A DNA stretch of 64,000 nt from Streptomyces sp. Q6. Its GTDB lineage: Bacteria; Actinomycetota; Actinomycetes; Streptomycetales; Streptomycetaceae. The stretch is from the NCBI RefSeq assembly GCF_036967205.1, contig NZ_CP146022.1:496001-560000 (forward strand). The letters are read 5' to 3'. Below the pieces are notes generated by a model. The model was given only the letters and a program-made list of their open reading frames with translations, was not told where the DNA came from and made no database searches. This document shows positions 25,806 to 34,316 of the stretch, piece by piece. A program made the translations under genes and the position numbers. How positions within the stretch are numbered: position 1 is the first letter of the stretch; each line of letters begins with the position of its first letter.

Positions 25806-26513
25806 CTACTCGCGCGCCGTCTCCACCGCGAGGAGTGTGGCGTCGTCCTGGAGGCGGCCCCGCGCGTGGTGCAGCAGATCGGCGGCGAGCGCGGCGGTGA
25901 AGGTGGCGAGCGGGACGGGTTCCAGCTCGGCGGCGCGCTCCGCGAGCGGGTAGAAGACGCCGTCGCCGTCGCGGGCCTCGCCGGCCCCGTCCGTGTGCAG
26001 CAGCATCCGGTCCCAGGCCGTCCGGGGTATCGGCTGCGCGGCGCACCAGCCGTGGGCCAGGTCGAGCAGGCCGAGCGGCGGCGCGGGAGCGGGCACGGCG
26101 GCCGGTACGGCGCCCCCGCCGCGCAGCAGCAGTGGCGGCGGGTGCCCGCAGCAGACGAGTTCGGCGGAGCCGTCCGGGGCGACGGTGACCAGCGTGGCGG
26201 TGACGAACCGGTCGGGTTCGTCCGAGTGCGCGACGAGCGAGTGCAGGCTCACCGCGACCGCTTCCAACGACCGCTGGTGCTGGGCGAGTCGACTCCATGC
26301 CTCCAGCACGGTGTCGGCGGTGCGGGAGAGTTCGGGGCCCTTGCCCATGACGTCGCCGATGAGCAGCCGGGTCCCGAACGGGGTCGCGACCGCCCCGTGG
26401 ACGTCGCCGCCCGAGCCGTCCGGGACGCCCGACGAGGACAGCCTGCGGACGCTGACGGTCAGCGTACCGACCGTCTCCGGCGACGGAGCGGCAGAGGTCG
26501 GACGGGTGCTCAT
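25806..26513 (-). CDS. SpoIIE-type PP2C serine/threonine phosphatase
   Basis: A 235-aa stand-alone phosphatase domain. Metal-binding acids are visible in SGGDVHGA, LIGDVMGKGPE, LLHTDGAGEARD and LQDDATLLAVE, the four acidic motifs of SpoIIE/RsbU enzymes. FVTATLVTVAPDG with LVCCGHPPPLLL are the central strands. Such enzymes dephosphorylate anti-anti-sigma factors, and Streptomyces carries dozens. No sensor domain is attached, so the input must come from elsewhere. GGAAGG precedes the ATG. The long upstream gap (26514-26807) separates it from the divergent LuxR-type regulator. Confidence 0.88.
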   Translation of the reverse strand: MSTRPTSAAPSPETVGTLTVSVRRLSSSGVPDGSGGDVHGAVATPFGTRLLIGDVMGKGPELSRTADTVLEAWSRLAQHQRSLEAVAVSLHSLVAHSDEPDRFVTATLVTVAPDGSAELVCCGHPPPLLLRGGGAVPAAVPAPAPPLGLLDLAHGWCAAQPIPRTAWDRMLLHTDGAGEARDGDGVFYPLAERAAELEPVPLATFTAALAADLLHHARGRLQDDATLLAVETARE

Positions 26514-26807
26514 GAGGGCCTTCCGAGGGGAACCGCAGGAGCGCTGCGGGGGGACGGATCGTGGCGCGACCGGCGCGATGCCCGGGAAGTGTAGTCAGCC
26601 GGACGCGGGGTGTGACGGTTTCCCCGAAGTGTGCACGCGATGCACGCGGAACCCTCGGAATCGCCGGAACGAGGGCGTAGTTTCCCACGGCTCGCGATCC
26701 GGCACCCGGTGATCAGGGGAAGCGGCGCCGAAGGTGGCCGGATCCGTCTAACGTGACGGCGCGAGAATCGCCGCAGCAGCCCGCGATCGTACGGAGTGAA
26801 GCCCCCC
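26514..26807. other. Intergenic region between divergent regulator genes
   Basis: About 290 bp without a convincing gene. It contains a 9-bp tandem repeat TGCACGCGA/TGCACGCGG near 26635 and moderately AT-rich blocks, consistent with two divergent promoters. I see no recognised operator or RNA. Confidence 0.5.
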
Positions 26808-29180
26808 ATGAACCGCAGTTCCGGCCGCCGCATGTCAGGTGAACTGCCCGCCGAGGCGACCAGTTTCGTCGGGCGGCGCCGCGAGCTGACGCAGTTGGCC
26901 GACATGTTGCGCCGGGCCCGCCTCGTCACGCTCACCGGGCCCGGCGGCGTCGGCAAGACGCGGACGGCGGTACGCGCGGCGCACGAGCTGCGCGACGCGT
27001 TCCCGTCCGGGGTGCATCTGGTGGAGCTGTCCGCGCTCACCGATCCGCAATTGCTCACGAACACGGTCGCCACGGCGCTCGACCTGCCGGAGCAGACCGC
27101 GCGGCCCGCCCTGGAGGTGATCGCCGACTATCTGGAGGACAAGGAGCTCCTGCTGCTGCTCGACACGTGCGAGCACCTGGTCGACGCGTGCGCGATGCTC
27201 TGCGACGAACTGCTGCGCGCCGCACCCGGGGTGCGCATCGTGGCGACGAGCAGGCAGCCGCTGGACGTGGCCGGCGAGCACGTCCTGGCGATCGGTCCGC
27301 TCAGCGTGCCCGATCCCGCGTACGGGGGTGACGGGCGGGACTGCGACGCGCTCGCCCTGTTCGCGGACCGGGCGTCGGCGGCGGTTCCCGGGTTCACGGT
27401 CGGCGACGACAACCGGGCCGATGTGCTGGCGCTGTGCCGTCGCCTCGACGGGATTCCACTCGCGATCGAACTCGCGGTCTCGCGTCTGCGGGTGCTGTCC
27501 CTGGAGGAGATGCTGACCCGGCTCGACGACCGGTTCCGGCTGCTCACCGGCGGTCGGCGCACCTCGGTGCCACGGCATCAGACACTGCGCACGGCGATCG
27601 GCTGGAGCCACGATCTGTCGACACCGGCGGAGCGGCTGCTGTGGGCCCGGCTGTCCGTCTTCGCCGGGGAGCTGAGTCTTCAGGCGGCCGAGGCGGTGTG
27701 CGCCGACCAGGACGAGTCCGGCGACGGGGGCGAGCTACCGGGCGACGACGTGCTGACCGCGCTGATCGGCCTGGTCGAGAAGTCGGTCGTGGTCCGGGTC
27801 GAGACCCCGGAGGGCACCCGCTACCGGATGCTCGACACGATCCGGGAGTTCGGTCTCGACCGGCTCGCGGCGCTCGGCGACGAGGATCGCGCCCGGCGCC
27901 GCCACCTCGCGTACTTCCTGGACGTGGCCCACTCCTTCGACGAGGAGTGGACGGGCGACTCGCAGATCCCGCTGCTGCGTGCCCTCGTCCGCGACCGGGC
28001 CAATGTGCGGGGCGCCCTGGAGTACTGCGTGGCCTCGCCCGCGCACCACTGCCGGGGCCTGGAGATGGCGACGGCCCTGTGGGGCTACTGGCACGCGTGC
28101 GGGCTGCTCACCGAGGGCCGCTACTGGCTGCGGCGCACCCTGGAGGGCTGCCGTGACGAGACGCCCGTACGCGTGAAGGCCCTTTGGCTGACGAGCTGGT
28201 ACATGGACCTCCAGGGCGAACGCGGCGACAACGAGGACCTGTTGAAGGAGGCCGAGCGGATCGCCGCGCGGATCGACGACAAGTCCGGTGCCGCGTGGAC
28301 GCTCGCCTTCCAGGCGCACCGCCGGTACTTCCTGGGCCGCATGGAGGACTGCGCCGCCGACTTCGAGGAGGCCCGGTCGCAGATGGCGGTCCTCGGCGAC
28401 GACACAGGGCTGCGGATGCTCGGTTTCTTCGGCGGGTTCATGCTGATCCTGGCCGGTGACCACGAGAAGGGCATCGGCTGGTGCGACGACTCGCTGGCCC
28501 GGGGCGCCGCACATCCCGCCGAGCAGTGGACGCGGGGCTGGGCGCTGTGGGTCAAGAGCGTCGGCCTGTGGCTGATGGGCGATCACGAGGCGGCCGTGGA
28601 GTGCGCCCGGGAGGGCATCCGCAGCAAGGCGGTACTGCACGACCTGATGGGGCTCGCCCAGTTCGCGGAGGGTCTGGCCTGGCACGCGGCCCGGTTGCGG
28701 CACTTCGAACGGGTCGCGGTGCTCCAGGGCGCCGCGGACGCCCTGTGGCGCAGGTCGGCGAAGGAGGCCAGGTTCGGCATCCCCGTCCTGCACGCACTGC
28801 ACCACGAGGCGGCGGCGCAGGCCCGTTCCGCGCTGGGCGCCGACGGGTACCACGACTCGTTCGAGGAGGGCGGCGGGCTGCCGCTGGACGTGGTGGTCGA
28901 CCTGGCGCTCACCGACGACTCCTCGCTCGCCCCCGACGTCCCGCCGCAGCGCTCCGGCCCCGACGACGGACTGACGCCCCGCGAGCGCCAGGTCGCCGCA
29001 CACGTGAGCGCGGGCCTGACGAACCGGGAGATCGCGGCGAAGCTCGTCGTGTCGAAGCGGACGGTCGACTCCCATGTGGAGCACATCCTCACCAAGCTCG
29101 GCTTCACCTCGCGTGCTCAGATCGCCGCCCTGCACGACAGGACCGCGGCGGACGCCCCCGTTCCGCCAGCTGAGGTGTGA
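26808..29180 (+). CDS. NB-ARC/STAND ATPase regulator with C-terminal LuxR helix-turn-helix
   Basis: A 790-aa signal-transduction ATPase. SFVGRRRELTQLADML leads to the Walker A LTGPGGVGKTRTA (residues 44-51). LLLLLDTCEHLVDAC is Walker B, IVATSRQPLDVAGEHV is the sensor segment and LDGIPLAIELA the GxP motif of AP-ATPases. Helical TPR-like repeats fill residues ~380-690. The end LTPRERQVAAHVSAGLTNREIAAKLVVSKRTVDSHVEHILTKLG (as a domain) is a complete LuxR DNA-binding domain. These proteins bind DNA after ligand-triggered, ATP-dependent assembly. ATG 26808 is preferred over GTG 26796. It is immediately upstream of the haem-type kinase gene and might regulate it or itself. Confidence 0.9.
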   Translation: MNRSSGRRMSGELPAEATSFVGRRRELTQLADMLRRARLVTLTGPGGVGKTRTAVRAAHELRDAFPSGVHLVELSALTDPQLLTNTVATALDLPEQTARPALEVIADYLEDKELLLLLDTCEHLVDACAMLCDELLRAAPGVRIVATSRQPLDVAGEHVLAIGPLSVPDPAYGGDGRDCDALALFADRASAAVPGFTVGDDNRADVLALCRRLDGIPLAIELAVSRLRVLSLEEMLTRLDDRFRLLTGGRRTSVPRHQTLRTAIGWSHDLSTPAERLLWARLSVFAGELSLQAAEAVCADQDESGDGGELPGDDVLTALIGLVEKSVVVRVETPEGTRYRMLDTIREFGLDRLAALGDEDRARRRHLAYFLDVAHSFDEEWTGDSQIPLLRALVRDRANVRGALEYCVASPAHHCRGLEMATALWGYWHACGLLTEGRYWLRRTLEGCRDETPVRVKALWLTSWYMDLQGERGDNEDLLKEAERIAARIDDKSGAAWTLAFQAHRRYFLGRMEDCAADFEEARSQMAVLGDDTGLRMLGFFGGFMLILAGDHEKGIGWCDDSLARGAAHPAEQWTRGWALWVKSVGLWLMGDHEAAVECAREGIRSKAVLHDLMGLAQFAEGLAWHAARLRHFERVAVLQGAADALWRRSAKEARFGIPVLHALHHEAAAQARSALGADGYHDSFEEGGGLPLDVVVDLALTDDSSLAPDVPPQRSGPDDGLTPRERQVAAHVSAGLTNREIAAKLVVSKRTVDSHVEHILTKLGFTSRAQIAALHDRTAADAPVPPAEV

Positions 29181-29257
29181 CGAAGCAGGTCAACACGGGA
29201 CCGGTAGCCGCTAACGTGAAGCACAGGACGTGCCACCCGAGTTCGCACGGAGGTCGG

Positions 29258-31036
29258 ATGGGCGAGGACGGTGCACAGGGTCCCGGGCCGTTGCCGCGGC
29301 TGAGGCTCGACGAACTGCTCGAAGAACTTCAGGTGCGCATCGACGCCGTGCGTGGCACCCGTAACCGCCTCCAGGGTCTTCTGGAGGCGGTCCTGTCCGT
29401 GGGACAGGAGCTGAACCTGTCGCAGGTCCTGCGCCGCATCGTGGAGGCCGCGGTGGTCCTGGTCGACGCCGAGTACGGCGCGCTCGGCGTGATCGGCGAG
29501 GACCGGCGCAAGCTGTCGCAGTTCCTGCCGGTGGGCATCAGTGACGCGCTGCGCACCGAGATCGGCGATCTGCCGTCCGGGCACGGACTGCTGGGTGAGC
29601 TGATCCGGCACCCGGAGCCGCTGCGCCTGTCCGAACTCGCGGACCATCCCGCCTCGTCGGGGTTCCCGCCGCACCACCCGCCGATGCACACCTTCGTCGG
29701 CGTCCCCATCCGGGTGCGCGACGCGGTGTTCGGCAACCTGTACCTGACGGAGAAGCGCGGTGAGGGCGACTTCGACGACGAGGACCTGGCGGTCCTCCAG
29801 ACGCTGGGCGCGGCGGCCGGCGTCGCCATCGAGAACGCCCGCCTGTACGAGGAGGTGCAACTGCGGGAGCGCTGGATGCGGTTGAGCGCCGAGTTCACCG
29901 GGAGCCTGCTGTCGGGCACCGAGGAGACCCAGGTGCTGCGGATGATGGTGGAGCGGGCCCGCGAGATCGCGACCGCGGACCTCGGGGTGGTGGCGCTCGT
30001 CGTCCCGGGCCGCGACGAACTGCACGAGTCGCTGGCGCTGGGCCGCAGCGCCGCCGCGCACCACGATGTGCGGCTGCCGCGTACGGGCACGTTCGCGGGG
30101 GCCGCGCTGGCCGCGGGCGAGCTCGTCACCTCGGACGACATCCGCAAGGATCCGCGGATCACGTACCAGCCCTCCCGCTGGGACGGGCTCGGCGCCGCGG
30201 TGGCGGTCCCCATCGGCACCAGGGACGGGATGCGCGGGGTGCTGATGCTGGCGCGCCGCGCCGAGGAAACACCCTTCTCGGCGGCCGAGTTGACGCCTCT
30301 GGTCAGCTTCGCCGGGCAGGCCGCGCTCGCCCTGGAGCTGGCGGAACGGCGCCGCGACGCGGAGCAGATGAGCCTCCTGGAGGACCGCGACCGCATCGCC
30401 CGCGACCTCCACGACCTGGCGATCCAGCGGCTGTTCGCGACGGGCATGACGCTCCAGAGCGCGCAGCGGTTCGTGCAGCACCCGGAGGCCGCGGAGCGTT
30501 TGATGCGGGCGGTGGACGATCTGGACACCACCATCAAGATCATCCGGTCGACCATCTTCGGCCTGCGCGAGCGCGAGGCGCCGAAGTCCGGTGCCGGGCT
30601 GCGGGTGCGCACGGTCCGGGCGGTGGAGGAGGCGGCCCAGGTCCTCGGCTTCACGCCGGCGCTGCGCATGGAGGGCCTGATCGACGTGGACGTACCCGGC
30701 GCGGTCGCCGACGACGTGCTGGCCGTGCTCGGCGAGGCCCTGACCAACGTGGCGCGGCACGCGGCCGCGTCGTCGGTCGAAGTGGCCCTCTCGGTGCGGG
30801 ACAGCGCCGTGACCCTGGCCGTCGAGGACGACGGCGTGGGCATCGCGGACGCGAAGGACGGGCACCGCAGCGGCCTCGCGAACCTGGCGGCGCGGGCCAC
30901 GCGGCGCGGCGGCACCCTGACCACCACGGCCCGCGACGGCGGCGGCACGCGCCTGGAGTGGCACGTGCCCCTGACCGATCCGCCCGGTCCCGCCGAGCCC
31001 ACCGCCCCGGCCGAGCAGCCTTCGGGCCCGCCCTAG
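29258..31036 (+). CDS. DevS/DosS-like GAF-GAF sensor histidine kinase
   Basis: A 592-aa cytoplasmic kinase: GAF-A (~60-200), GAF-B (~215-370), HisKA_3 with phospho-acceptor His385 in RIARDLHDLAIQRLF, and an HATPase domain with LGEALTNVARHA (N box) and EDDGVGIADA (G1). GAF-A contains HHPPMHTFVGVPIRVRD. From His140 to Tyr162 the spacing equals that between the haem-ligating His149 and distal Tyr171 of mycobacterial DevS. The protein is therefore probably a haem-based O2/NO/CO or redox sensor. ATG 29258 has GGAGG. It ends 4 bp inside the convergent regulator gene, its likely partner. S. coelicolor has a comparable pair (OsdKR). Confidence 0.87.
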   Translation: MGEDGAQGPGPLPRLRLDELLEELQVRIDAVRGTRNRLQGLLEAVLSVGQELNLSQVLRRIVEAAVVLVDAEYGALGVIGEDRRKLSQFLPVGISDALRTEIGDLPSGHGLLGELIRHPEPLRLSELADHPASSGFPPHHPPMHTFVGVPIRVRDAVFGNLYLTEKRGEGDFDDEDLAVLQTLGAAAGVAIENARLYEEVQLRERWMRLSAEFTGSLLSGTEETQVLRMMVERAREIATADLGVVALVVPGRDELHESLALGRSAAAHHDVRLPRTGTFAGAALAAGELVTSDDIRKDPRITYQPSRWDGLGAAVAVPIGTRDGMRGVLMLARRAEETPFSAAELTPLVSFAGQAALALELAERRRDAEQMSLLEDRDRIARDLHDLAIQRLFATGMTLQSAQRFVQHPEAAERLMRAVDDLDTTIKIIRSTIFGLREREAPKSGAGLRVRTVRAVEEAAQVLGFTPALRMEGLIDVDVPGAVADDVLAVLGEALTNVARHAAASSVEVALSVRDSAVTLAVEDDGVGIADAKDGHRSGLANLAARATRRGGTLTTTARDGGGTRLEWHVPLTDPPGPAEPTAPAEQPSGPP

Positions 31037-31731
31037 CGCGGCTCGGCCGGTGGCAGTCGGCTCGCCAGGACCGCCGCCTGGATACGGCGCTCGACGCCCA
31101 GCTTGGCGAGCAGCCGCGAGATGTTGTTCTTGACCGTCTTCTCGGACAGGTAGAGCCGCTGCCCGATCTGCCGGTTGGTCAGCCCCTCCCCCACGAGCGC
31201 GAGAATCTCCCGTTCGCGTGCGGTGAGTTCGGCGATCCCGTCCCCGACGGGGGCGTCGTCGGTCGGTTCGGCGTTCTCGGGTCCGCGCAGGCTGCGCATC
31301 AGCCGCGCGGTCGTCGCGGGGTCGAGCATGGACTGCCCCGAAGCGACGGTGCGGACCGCGGAGACCAGGTCGGAGCCCTTGATCTGCTTGAGGACGTATC
31401 CGGCCGCCCCCGCCATGATCGCGTCGAGCAGCGCGTCGTCGTCGTCGAACGACGTCAGCATGAGGCAGCTCAACTCCGGCAGCAGGACGCGCAGTTCGCG
31501 ACAGCAGGTGATGCCGTCGCCGTCGGGCAGACGGACGTCGAGGACGGCGACGTCGGGGCGGAGCGCGGGCCCCCGGGCGATGGCCTGCGCGGCGGTGGCC
31601 GCCTCGCCGACGACCTCCATGTCGGGTTCGGCGCCGAGGAGGTCACGCAGGCCGCGGCGGACCACTTCGTGATCGTCGAGGAGGAGGATGCGGACGGGAC
31701 GGTCCGCCGAGAAGCCACGTGACTGAGACAT
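31033..31731 (-). CDS. DevR/NarL-family response regulator
   Basis: A 232-aa response regulator. The receiver has the acidic pair DD (19-20), phospho-acceptor Asp65 in VAVLDVRLPDGDG, Ser/Thr in MLTSFDDDDALLDAIMAGA, and Lys in GYVLKQIKGSDLV. The FDDDDALLDAIMAGAAGYVLKQIKG stretch is typical of DevR/DosR relatives. The LuxR-type helix-turn-helix (LTAREREILALVGEGLTNRQIGQRLYLSEKTVKNN as a domain) covers ~168-212. The tail overlaps the kinase tail by 4 bp in opposite orientation. A DevR-box-like site lies 59 bp upstream of the start, suggesting autoregulation. Confidence 0.9.
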   Translation of the reverse strand: MSQSRGFSADRPVRILLLDDHEVVRRGLRDLLGAEPDMEVVGEAATAAQAIARGPALRPDVAVLDVRLPDGDGITCCRELRVLLPELSCLMLTSFDDDDALLDAIMAGAAGYVLKQIKGSDLVSAVRTVASGQSMLDPATTARLMRSLRGPENAEPTDDAPVGDGIAELTAREREILALVGEGLTNRQIGQRLYLSEKTVKNNISRLLAKLGVERRIQAAVLASRLPPAEPR

Positions 31732-31789
31732 ACGTCCCCCTCGGATGTGATGGTCCCTAGATCCTGAGGCCGCCGCGAGTGATCCGCCA

Positions 31790-31804
31790 GGGCCGAACGG
31801 TCCC
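31790..31804. promoter_or_regulatory. DevR-box-like site upstream of the response-regulator gene
   Basis: GGGCCGAACGGTCCC, an imperfect inverted repeat with GGGCC and GTCCC half-sites. It shares its first ten bases with two more sites in this island. The mycobacterial DevR box is built from GGGAC/GTCCC half-sites four bases apart; here the half-sites are five bases apart. Confidence 0.55.
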
Positions 31805-31836
31805 GATCGGTACGGCCGTCGGTACCGCGTGGGAGC

Positions 31837-32304
31837 TCATCCGGTCAGGGGCAGATCCGAGCCGTAGGGCGCGTAGAGGTCGAACAGCCGCGAGCGGGTG
31901 ACGCTCAGCCGGTGGGCGAGGACCCCGCCGACCCACTGGGCGACGAAAGCGCCGAGCTCGGGGTCGGAGCCGCACATCAGCCGGACCGTGACGGCGTCGA
32001 ACTCGTGGGCGCGCACCGGGGTCTCGGTCTGGGCGCCGAGCTGCCACGCGTAGGGCGGGAACATCCAGGACCAGCCGACCAGATCGCCGCGGCCGAGGGA
32101 CTCGACGACGGGCGCGCGTCGGCCGGGCACCCGCAGGTCGAGAGCCACGCTGCCGCTGCGCACGACCCAGAAGCGGTCGGCGCGCGAGCCCTCCTCGAAG
32201 AGTCGGACGCCCTGCGGAAAGGTCACCTCGCGGGCGATGCGCACCAGCCTGCCGCGGTACTCCTCGGGCAGCGCCTGGCTCATGCGCGGGGCCGTGGTGA
32301 TCAT
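31837..32304 (-). CDS. Cyclic-nucleotide-binding-domain protein (Crp-like, no DNA-binding domain)
   Basis: A 155-aa single-domain protein with the cNMP/Crp beta-roll: VTFPQGVRLFEEGSRADRFWVVRSGSVALDL (strands 1-5 with the conserved G-x-G turns), VVESLGRGDLVGWSWMF (PBC-like loop), then a helical end. The Crp helix-turn-helix is missing, so it is a sensor or partner rather than a regulator by itself. The typical Arg-Ser of the cAMP pocket is not evident (VGWSWMFPPYAWQLGA). Related small CNB proteins accompany dormancy genes in actinobacteria. GGAAGGAGG gives a very strong ribosome site before ATG 32304. Confidence 0.85.
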   Translation of the reverse strand: MITTAPRMSQALPEEYRGRLVRIAREVTFPQGVRLFEEGSRADRFWVVRSGSVALDLRVPGRRAPVVESLGRGDLVGWSWMFPPYAWQLGAQTETPVRAHEFDAVTVRLMCGSDPELGAFVAQWVGGVLAHRLSVTRSRLFDLYAPYGSDLPLTG

Positions 32305-32472
32305 GGACGGCCTCCTTCCGGAGAAGGCACGACGGCGAGGGAACGTTTCCCTCCGGCGAGATCTCCCCCTGCGGGCCTCGTGGGTCGGCGTATGGCCCTG
32401 GTGGCGGTCGGGGTGCCCGCCGGTGCCGTCGTGCACTGCTTAGACCATCGCCGGTGGCGGCCGTCCGGCACA

Positions 32473-32488
32473 GGGGCCGAACGGCTCC
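32473..32488. promoter_or_regulatory. DevR-box-like site upstream of the cNMP-domain gene
   Basis: GGGGCCGAACGGCTCC, 169 bp upstream of the cNMP-domain start and 59 bp past the stop of the Rv1733c-like gene. It lies in a 19-bp stretch (32465-32483) identical to 33187-33205. Confidence 0.5.
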
Positions 32489-32546
32489 GGCCAGGGGGCC
32501 TGTCGGATCCCGTCGGCGACCGCACACCCGGTCCGACGGCGGGACC

Positions 32547-33134
32547 TCAGGCCGGGCGCCTGCACCAGCCGGGGCCCACGCGGGCCCATTCGCGCTCCCA
32601 CGCGGCGAGCCTGCCGCGACGCAGCACACGGCGCAGGACGACCAGGGCGACACCCGCGAGTGCGGCGGTGGTCACGGTCACCAGGAAGACCGCGGCGAAC
32701 GTGTGCGTCCAGATGTCCCCGGTGTCCATGGGCGCCTTCGTGACGGCGCCGCGCGAGTCGAGCCAGACGGTGACGGCACTGCCCCGGTCGAGACCCGCCT
32801 GGACGGACGAACGGGCGGTGACGGGACGCCCCCCGCCGTCGGTCCAGCGGACCCGGACGGGGTAGGTCTGGTTGAGCTCCGCGCCGTTCGCCGCGGGCAC
32901 GGCCGCCGGTGCGTCCTCGACGAGCCGGGCCCGTACGAAGTGGCGGTCGGCGGCCTCGACGCGGGCCTGATGGACCGCGTCGGCGTGCGCGGACCAGCCG
33001 CTCGCCGCTCCGGCGACGGGGGCCACCAGGAATCCCAGGACGCCCAGGAGCAGCGCCGCCCACGCTTCGAGCACGTCGGACCTGCGGCTCAGGGGATTCC
33101 CCCGTAAGCGCCGGCCGGGCCTGATCGTCGTCAT
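32547..33134 (-). CDS. Rv1733c-family transmembrane protein
   Basis: A 195-aa membrane protein. LRGNPLSRRSDVLEAWAALLLGVLGFLVAPVAGAASG (helix 1) follows the RNPLxRxxDRLE pattern of M. tuberculosis Rv1733c. The extracellular loop has VRWTDGGGRPVTARSSVQAGLDRGSAVTVWLDSRG (same family layout), and helix 2 is TFAAVFLVTVTTAALAGVALVVL. Rv1733c belongs to the DosR dormancy regulon, so finding a relative beside a DevSR pair is a strong contextual match. Function is unknown. Leu10 is encoded by TTA (33105-33107), so translation should depend on the bldA tRNA. ATG 33134 has GGGAGG. Confidence 0.87.
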   Translation of the reverse strand: MTTIRPGRRLRGNPLSRRSDVLEAWAALLLGVLGFLVAPVAGAASGWSAHADAVHQARVEAADRHFVRARLVEDAPAAVPAANGAELNQTYPVRVRWTDGGGRPVTARSSVQAGLDRGSAVTVWLDSRGAVTKAPMDTGDIWTHTFAAVFLVTVTTAALAGVALVVLRRVLRRGRLAAWEREWARVGPGWCRRPA

Positions 33135-33186
33135 CGCCGCCTCCCGGGACTTCGGTGTACGGCTCACGCTCGCTCCACGCGGCTGC

Positions 33187-33210
33187 CCGGCACAGGGGCC
33201 GAACGACCCC
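33187..33210. promoter_or_regulatory. DevR-box-like site between the Rv1733c-like and stress-protein genes
   Basis: GGGGCCGAACGACCCC (33195-33210) with half-sites GGGCC and GACCC four bases apart, the closest of the three to the DevR arrangement. It is 61 bp before the Rv1733c-like start and 171 bp before the divergent universal-stress-protein start, so it could serve both. Confidence 0.6.
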
Positions 33211-33380
33211 GGGCGCCGGGCCGGTCCGTCCCTCCCCCCGGGGGCGCTCGGGGTGGGACGGTGCTCCCCCTCGCACCCCGCGCACGCCGGGTTCCCCGGC
33301 GGGTGTACGCGTGGGCGTCGCGGAGCGTGGCACCCGTCGCGGACACACAGCTCGTCACCCCGCCGTTCGAGAGGTTCCTC

Positions 33381-34246
33381 ATGACCAGTACGCGCGTACT
33401 GACCGTCGGCACGGACGGCTCGCCCGAGAGTCTGCACGCCGCCGACTGGGCCGCGCGCGAGGCACTGCGGCGCGGACTGCCGCTGCGGCTCGTGCACGCC
33501 GACGACGGCGGGCACCCCGCCGCGCCCGCACCCCGGGACGTGGACCTGCCGAGCCGCAGCGTCCTCGACCGGGTCGCGCTCCAACTCGCTTACAGTTACC
33601 CGCAGTTGGAGATCCTGGCGCGACGCCTTCCACCGCCCGCGATCACCGCGCTGCTCGGGGTGGCCGTGGAGTCGGAGCTCCTGGCGCTCGGTTCGCGCGG
33701 GTTCTCGGGGTACTCCGGGTTCCTCGTCGGGTCGGTCGCGCTCACGGTGACCGCGCGCTCCGTCCGCCCGGTGGTCCTGGTGCGGGCCGGCGGCCTTCCC
33801 CGGGACGAGCGGACGCCGGACGGGTCCGGGTACCGGCCCGTCGTCGTCGGCCTGGACGTGACGGAGCCCGCCGACGAACTCCTGTCGTACGCGTTCGAGG
33901 CCGCGGCCTCGCGCGGGGCTCCGCTGCACGCGCTGCACGCCTGGACGGTGCCGCCGCTGCGCGGCCGCTGGCGGGCAGCGGACTGCCCGGCGAAGCGGCG
34001 AGCCGCGAGGACGAACGCCGCAGGGCCCTGTCGGGCGCGGTACGGGCGTGGCGCGGCAAGTACCCGGAGGTGCCCGTGGTGGAGCGCCTGCTGTACGGCC
34101 AGCCGAGCCACCACCTCCTCAAGGCGTCGACGGACGCGAGCCTCACGGTCGTCGGCCGGCGCGTCGACCTGACCCGGCTCGGAGGCACGGCGCACTCGGT
34201 GGTGCATCACGTGACGAGCCCGGTGGCGGTCGTCCCGCACTCCTGA
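33381..34246 (+). pseudogene. Tandem universal stress protein, reading frame broken once (33960-33990)
   Basis: Two Usp domains. The first (TSTRVLTVGTDGSPESLHAADWA to RPVVLVRAG) has an intact ATP-type motif LGSRGFSGYSGFLVGSVA. The second starts RPVVVGLDVTEPADELLSYAFEAA in the same frame but reaches its end (GAVRAWRGKYPEVPVVERLLYG, VVGRRVDL, SPVAVVPHS) only after a shift by one base. One extra G in the GGG run at 33973-33975 would restore W-R-G-S-G-L-P-G-E across the junction. Either a 1-bp deletion has disabled the gene or the sequence has an error there. Usps bind ATP and support survival under hypoxia or stasis. ATG 33381 has GAGAGG. It is divergent from the Rv1733c-like gene across a DevR-like box. 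Confidence 0.82.
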
Positions 34247-34316
34247 GCACCGCGGGCGACAGCGGCGTACATGGGTAGGCATGCACCGACCCGTCGCCGA
34301 GAGGGAGTCGACCGCC

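Noticed and set aside
31757-32653. Other frames over the cNMP-domain gene, including a possible longer start at 32436
   Set aside because: The extension is basic, low-complexity sequence. The strong GGAAGGAGG site and family homology begin at 32304.
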